Shown here: in pieces, positions 7,318 through 10,459 of the stretch
How the letters are laid out: every line of letters starts with the position of its first letter
Position numbering within the stretch: the first letter of the stretch is position 1
Assembly (NCBI GenBank): GCA_038231495.1
Contig: JBBRLG010000248.1
Location: 1 to 10,459 of the forward strand
From: JBBRLG01 sp038231495
GTDB taxonomy: Bacteria > Planctomycetota > Planctomycetia > Gemmatales > Gemmataceae
Direction: 5' to 3'
Length of the DNA: 10,459 nt
The notes under the pieces: model-generated
Told to the model about the DNA's origin: nothing
Databases searched by the model: none
What the model saw: only the letters and a program-made list of their open reading frames with translations
Position numbers and translations under genes: made by a program

Positions 7318-7454
7318 GTAACCGTTCACCGGCATCAACTTCTCCCCCCTTACGAAGGGGGGGTAGGGGGGGTGGTGAGGCCGCCATGACCGAGTACTTC
7401 AATCGTTCTTGACCCCCCTACCCCCCCTTCGTAAGGGGGGGAGTGAACGGTGAC
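7318..7454. mobile_element. MITE-like non-coding element with terminal inverted repeats
   Basis: This is a 137-bp element. The outer terminal inverted repeats are GTAACCGTTCAC (7318-7329) and, read from the other end, GTCACCGTTCAC (7454-7443), 11 of 12 identical. Inside them lie 31-bp inverted arms (7343-7373 and 7412-7442), built of a C-run, TTACGAA, a G-run, TA and a G-run, that differ only by one base in homopolymer lengths. Each arm also contains its own hairpin (C-run/TT-ACG-AA/G-run). The left side carries 13 extra bases (7330-7342) that the right lacks. The centre (7374-7411) is unrelated 38-nt sequence. An 8-bp direct repeat flanks both ends. It has no ORF, so movement would need a transposase in trans. 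The arms alone resemble REPIN-type paired palindromes, but the outer repeats and duplication favour a MITE. Confidence 0.65.
7357..7372 (+). other. Potential G-quadruplex motif inside the MITE-like element
   Basis: Two runs of seven G separated by TA can supply four G-triplets with loops of 1, 2 and 1 nt. The inverted arm gives the same motif on the minus strand (7413-7427, runs of seven and six). The minus-strand copy would be in the mRNA between the second ATPase and its permease. Confidence 0.45.
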
Positions 7455-7462
7455 TTGAAAGA
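7455..7462. repeat. Target-site duplication, copy nearest the second ATPase
   Basis: Exact TTGAAAGA, same orientation as 7310-7317. It lies 6 nt beyond the ATPase stop codon (7469-7471), so the insertion point was just behind that gene. Confidence 0.6.
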
Positions 7463-7468
7463 CCCGCC

Positions 7469-8560
7469 TCACCGTCCGCCGCCGAGCAGATAACCCAACA
7501 CTGCCTCGGTCGAATCGTCGATCGTTTCAAGGTGCCGAACCTCGTACCACTCCTCCAGCACAAGGCGCGTTAACTCGCGGAAGAAGCGTTGAGGGTTGCG
7601 CGCTCGTACCAAAACCTGGCTGACATCCACGTCGTCGGCCGAGTGTTCCGCCAGTTCCACGCTGACCACGTCCGGCAGCTTGAGCAGCGCGGCGGCCAGT
7701 TCGCGACGGCGGTCCTCTCCGGGCGTGTCCGCTTTCTTGAGGTCGAGCCGCACCGTAAGGGGATGGTCGTCGAGGCGGTCTCGGATCTGCGCGACCGAGC
7801 CGACGGCGGCGATGCGGCCGCGCGCCATGATGGCAACCTGGTCGGTGAGCTTTTCCAGCTCCTCTAGCTCGTGGCTCGAAATCAGCAGGCACTTGCCCTG
7901 GTCCGCGAGTTGCCGAAAGAGGGCGATAAACTCCGCCCGGCCCACGGGGTCGATGCCGCTCAGCGGCTCGTCCAGCACCAGCACTTCCGGGTCGTGAACG
8001 AGCGCCTGGGCGACCTTGATGCGCTGGCGCATGCCCTTGGAATAGCCGCGGATGACCCGGTCGGCACGGTCGTCCATGCCCACGCGCGCCAACACCGCCT
8101 CCGTCCGTCGCAGTGCCTCGGCCCGCGGGTAGCCTGAGAGACCCGCCATCGTCCGCACGAACTGGCGGCCCGACATTTCCTCGTAAAAGGCGTCGATTTC
8201 CGGGCAGTAACCGACATGACGTTTGGCTTCGGCCGTCCACGCGGCGTGACCCAGGATTTCCACCGTACCGAGGTTTGGCCGCAGCTGGCCGGTCGCCAGC
8301 CGCATGAGGGTACTCTTGCCCGCGCCGTTGGCGCCGACCAGGCCGACGATGCCCGGCCGCAATTCCAGTGTCACCTGGTTGACACCGATGACGGGTCCGT
8401 ACCACTTGGACACCCGGTCGCAAAGGACCAGTGGGGCCACGGGCTTCGTCGGCACCGGCGCCCGCGGCGCGACGGTTGCGGTTGCAGTTGCGGTTTGGGT
8501 GGCGACGGCTACTTCACCACTTCCACGGCCCGAATGCGCAGAATCAAGTACGTCAGGCAT
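7469..8560 (-). CDS. ABC transporter ATP-binding protein (second pair)
   Basis: A 363-residue cytoplasmic ATPase of the CcmA-like ABC-2 class. The nucleotide-binding domain starts near residue 44. Landmarks are Walker A GANGAGKS (76-83), YCPE at the Q-loop position (118-121, Glu instead of Gln, common in this class), signature YSKGM (173-177), Walker B VLVLDEP (193-199, catalytic Glu198), D-loop SGID (201-204) and H-loop His230. All catalytic elements are intact. A C-terminal region of about 110 residues (255-363) is the accessory domain usual for this class. Residues 1-43 are an unusual extension containing alternating Thr-Ala (TATATATV, 23-30). The ATG at 8560 has GGGTGAG-like sequence upstream. 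With this start the gene overlaps the preceding permease by 52 bp; an internal GTG near 8450 would remove the overlap but has no visible binding site. It probably powers the permease at 6240-7295. Confidence 0.88.
   Translation of the reverse strand: MPDVLDSAHSGRGSGEVAVATQTATATATVAPRAPVPTKPVAPLVLCDRVSKWYGPVIGVNQVTLELRPGIVGLVGANGAGKSTLMRLATGQLRPNLGTVEILGHAAWTAEAKRHVGYCPEIDAFYEEMSGRQFVRTMAGLSGYPRAEALRRTEAVLARVGMDDRADRVIRGYSKGMRQRIKVAQALVHDPEVLVLDEPLSGIDPVGRAEFIALFRQLADQGKCLLISSHELEELEKLTDQVAIMARGRIAAVGSVAQIRDRLDDHPLTVRLDLKKADTPGEDRRRELAAALLKLPDVVSVELAEHSADDVDVSQVLVRARNPQRFFRELTRLVLEEWYEVRHLETIDDSTEAVLGYLLGGGR
8475..8492. repeat. Three-copy hexanucleotide tandem repeat
   Basis: GTTGCG, GTTGCA, GTTGCG in tandem on the plus strand, with a partial fourth copy. 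Read on the minus strand it encodes the Thr-Ala run in the N-terminal extension of the second ATPase. Its 18-bp unit length keeps the reading frame if copies are gained or lost. It ends 16 bp past the permease stop, just outside the 52-bp gene overlap. Confidence 0.7.
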
Positions 8561-9447
8561 GTCAAACTCACCCCCACGAGGACCAGGGCCGCCCAGTACC
8601 ATTCCGGTTGCCGGCTCAGGTCGATGTTGTTCACGCTCAAGCAAACATTGCCGACCAACACGGTGTCGTTCCACAGGTCGATAAGCCGCCAGCGCGGGTC
8701 CAATTGCAACACCTCGACCAGGGCGTTTGCCAGCAGCCGGCAAAAGAAAAACAGCGTCGTCCACACCATAATCATGGGCACGGTGCGCTTCACCCAGACG
8801 GCCGCCGCCAGCAGGATCAGGCTAAGCGTCACGGTCAACACGCAACCGTAGGCCAAGATGCCCAGCAGCAGATACCACTTGTTGAGGAAATAGTTTTCGC
8901 GGTCCTCAAGCAAGCTGTATTGCACGTAGAGCAGGAAAGCCGGCAGCGTGGTCATCAGGTTGACGAACACCGCGACGGCCAGCGCCTTGCCGCCGAGGTA
9001 GTGCAGGCGCGACAGCGGCTTGGACAGGTAGAACGGCAAGCTGCCGAAACGCAGGTCGTTGCCGATCAGGATCGCGCCGGCCAGAGCCAGGACGATCATC
9101 ACCATGTAACCCTGAAAGCCGAAGAAGATCCGATAACTCTCGCCGGAGCCGTCGAGCTTCAGGAGCTTGCGGGCGAACTTCATCCACTCGCCCGCGTTGT
9201 TCGGACCGCCTGAACTGCCGCCGGACTGCGTTTCGAGCTGGACCAGAAGGTATTGGCCGAAGAAGAATAAGAGGAAGTACATCGCGCTCAGGGCGTACAG
9301 CGCCCAGAACAACTTGTTGCGGAAGATCAAGCCCAGCGCGGTGCGCGCGATCGGCCAGACGGCGGCGTTGGGCGAGCCGAGTTGCCCGCGCCACGGCCGG
9401 TAGTGCAGCAGCGCCGGCGCTTTCTCGCGGGTTAAACTATCGCTCAT
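8509..9447 (-). CDS. ABC-2 type permease subunit (first pair)
   Basis: A 312-residue membrane protein with six likely helices: about 45-65, 113-129, 154-177, 190-217, 223-240 and 283-304. The first external loop (about 70-112) is polar with a Gly/Ser patch (74-81). The NDLRFGSLPFYLSKPLSRLHYLGGK segment (130-154) is the ABC-2 permease turn that contacts the ATPase, equivalent to the TRPLPRPLVYLAKF of the second permease. The ATG at 9447 lies inside the end of the ATPase gene, sharing 11 bp (ATGAGCGATAG), a classic arrangement for coupled translation. A longer in-frame start (9645) would be inside the ATPase gene, would add a non-hydrophobic out-of-frame shadow, and is rejected. It pairs most naturally with the ATPase at 9437-10384. 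The substrate is unknown. Confidence 0.88.
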   Translation of the reverse strand: MSDSLTREKAPALLHYRPWRGQLGSPNAAVWPIARTALGLIFRNKLFWALYALSAMYFLLFFFGQYLLVQLETQSGGSSGGPNNAGEWMKFARKLLKLDGSGESYRIFFGFQGYMVMIVLALAGAILIGNDLRFGSLPFYLSKPLSRLHYLGGKALAVAVFVNLMTTLPAFLLYVQYSLLEDRENYFLNKWYLLLGILAYGCVLTVTLSLILLAAAVWVKRTVPMIMVWTTLFFFCRLLANALVEVLQLDPRWRLIDLWNDTVLVGNVCLSVNNIDLSRQPEWYWAALVLVGVSLTCLTYLILRIRAVEVVK

Positions 9448-10384
9448 CCGGCTTGCCCCCGTCGCCTTCCCCAAGCACGCGGTAGAACATTTCTTCCAAG
9501 TCCTCGTCGTCGCGCTGGAGGCCGCGCAAGATGACGCCGTGGTTGTCCGCCAGGGCAAACAACAGCCGGGTCGTTTCCCAGGCGGCGGGCACGGCGAGAC
9601 GCAGGCCGCCCCGCCCATTGTCGTGGACGACGCGGACGCCTTCAAGGCTCAACTCCTCCAGAAACGCCTTGGCGTCCCCCTGGATTTGCAGGCGGTAGCG
9701 GTCCTGACGGCGCTCGCGCAGCTCCTCCACCCGACCCTGGCGTAGGACGCGGCCCTGGCGCAGGATGACGACCGTTTCGCAAACGCGCTCCACGTCGCCC
9801 AACAGGTGCGTGCACAGGATGAACGACTTGCCATGATCCTTGGCCAACGTGAGTAGCAAGCGCAACATGGCCTCGCGCCCGGACGGGTCGAGGCCGCTGG
9901 TCGGCTCGTCGAGGAACAAGACCGGCGGGTCGTGGACGAGCGCCTGCGCCAGCTTTAGCCGCTGCTTCATGCCGGTAGAGTATTCTTCGAGCCGTCGGTA
10001 GCGGGCGTCTTCCATTTCCAGATAGGTCAGCACTTCGTGGGCACGGCGCTGGGCCTCGCGCCGCGGCATGCCGTACAATTCGCCGGCCAGCGCGACGTAC
10101 TCGGCACCTTGCATGCCGGGAATGAGGGCGTCGGCCTCGGGCATGTAGCCAATGGCCTGGCGAAGTTTGGGGCCGCCGCTCGTCACGTCCAGGCCGAGGA
10201 CGCGGCCGCCGCCGGACGACGGCGCGAGCAGGCCGAGCATGATTTTCAGGAGACTGGATTTGCCCGCGCCGTTGGGACCGAGCAGCCCGATGCGCCCGTG
10301 GCCGAGGCAAAGGGTGACGTTGTTGAGCGCCTGGAAGGAGCCGTACCAGCGTGAGAGATTCTTGAGATCGAGCAGCGGTTCCAA
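9437..10384 (-). CDS. ABC transporter ATP-binding protein (first pair)
   Basis: A 315-residue CcmA-like ABC-2 ATPase. Walker A is GPNGAGKS (36-43), YMPE is at the Q-loop position (80-83), the signature is YSTGMKQR (135-142), Walker B is VLFLDEP (155-161, Glu160), the D-loop is SGLD (163-166) and the H-loop His is 193. All are intact, so it should hydrolyse ATP. Residues 225-315 form the accessory C-terminal domain. The start is TTG at 10382-10384: GGAGGA (10394-10399) lies 9 nt before it, the protein then opens directly into the ABC domain (MEPLLDLKNLSRWYG), and no nearby ATG or GTG is in frame. It is the first gene of the five-gene minus-strand cluster. Its 3' end overlaps the permease start. 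The protein shares general architecture with the second ATPase, suggesting an old duplication. Confidence 0.9.
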   Translation of the reverse strand: MEPLLDLKNLSRWYGSFQALNNVTLCLGHGRIGLLGPNGAGKSSLLKIMLGLLAPSSGGGRVLGLDVTSGGPKLRQAIGYMPEADALIPGMQGAEYVALAGELYGMPRREAQRRAHEVLTYLEMEDARYRRLEEYSTGMKQRLKLAQALVHDPPVLFLDEPTSGLDPSGREAMLRLLLTLAKDHGKSFILCTHLLGDVERVCETVVILRQGRVLRQGRVEELRERRQDRYRLQIQGDAKAFLEELSLEGVRVVHDNGRGGLRLAVPAAWETTRLLFALADNHGVILRGLQRDDEDLEEMFYRVLGEGDGGKPDER

Positions 10385-10393
10385 GCGGCTTAC

Positions 10394-10399
10394 TCCTCC
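10394..10399 (-). promoter_or_regulatory. Ribosome binding site that supports the TTG start
   Basis: GGAGGA on the minus strand, 9 nt before the TTG. It is the strongest Shine-Dalgarno match I noted in the window and decides the start of the first ATPase. Confidence 0.7.
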
Positions 10400-10421
10400 A
10401 GACGAGCAGACAGGCGGGAGT

Positions 10422-10451
10422 ATAGTAGCAGAGCGGGCAAGGGGAGGTGAA
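10422..10451 (-). promoter_or_regulatory. Weak promoter candidate for the ABC operon
   Basis: On the minus strand, TGC precedes TACTAT (10427-10422), an extended -10 form, with a possible -35 TTCACC (10451-10446) 18 nt away. TATACT (10424-10419) overlaps it as an alternative -10. Matches are partial (four of six in each box), and the window ends here, so an upstream promoter outside it is equally possible. Confidence 0.3.
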
Positions 10452-10459
10452 TCATTGCA

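Noticed and set aside
7296..7345. A promoter for the permease within the element edge (TTGATG with TTCAAT, 18-nt spacer)
   Set aside because: The -10 match is weak and would put the start almost on the ribosome binding site.
1..10459. CRISPR array, tRNA or rRNA gene, phage or toxin-antitoxin module
   Set aside because: There are no regularly spaced direct repeats, no RNA-gene folds I recognise and no such proteins. The repeated sequences are palindromic and scattered.

Overview
The window looks like GC-rich chromosomal DNA of a planctomycete, probably close to Gemmata. This is inferred from protein style (a secreted HEAT/STN-like protein, a secreted thioredoxin-fold protein with a CACSGC motif, and a large HpnN-like MMPL transporter) and from dense palindromic repeats between genes. 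No rRNA or other marker gene confirms it. I see eight genes: three on the plus strand (178-5414) and five on the minus strand (10384-5464). They converge on a perfect palindrome at 5419-5458. I see no tRNA, rRNA, CRISPR array, transposase or phage gene.

Plus-strand half. A near-consensus sigma-70-type promoter (86-114) precedes a secreted protein with HEAT-like and STN-like regions, of unknown function. Next come a small exported thioredoxin-like protein and, behind a second promoter candidate (2415-2443), a 969-residue MMPL/RND transporter resembling HpnN. Each of these three genes is followed 4-6 nt after its stop codon by a copy of the same stem-loop, built on GCCGCTTGCGGC/GCCGCAAGCGGC. 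The third copy lies between the convergent stop codons and serves both strands.

Minus-strand half. This is a probable operon read from 10384 down to 5464: ABC ATPase (TTG start), ABC-2 permease, a second ABC ATPase, a second permease, and a cytidylate-kinase-2-like protein. The first three genes overlap (11 bp, then 52 bp), which points to translational coupling. The two ATPase-permease pairs probably make one four-part exporter or two related ones. The substrate is not evident.

The main discovery is between the second ATPase and the second permease. A 137-bp MITE-like element (7318-7454) has 12-bp terminal inverted repeats (11/12 match), inner 31-bp inverted arms rich in G and C runs, and a perfect 8-bp direct repeat (TTGAAAGA) on both sides. 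Removing it and one direct repeat shrinks the intergenic gap from 173 to 28 nt, typical of the rest of the operon. This suggests a fairly recent insertion into a working operon. The element carries possible G-quadruplex motifs on both strands and no coding capacity.
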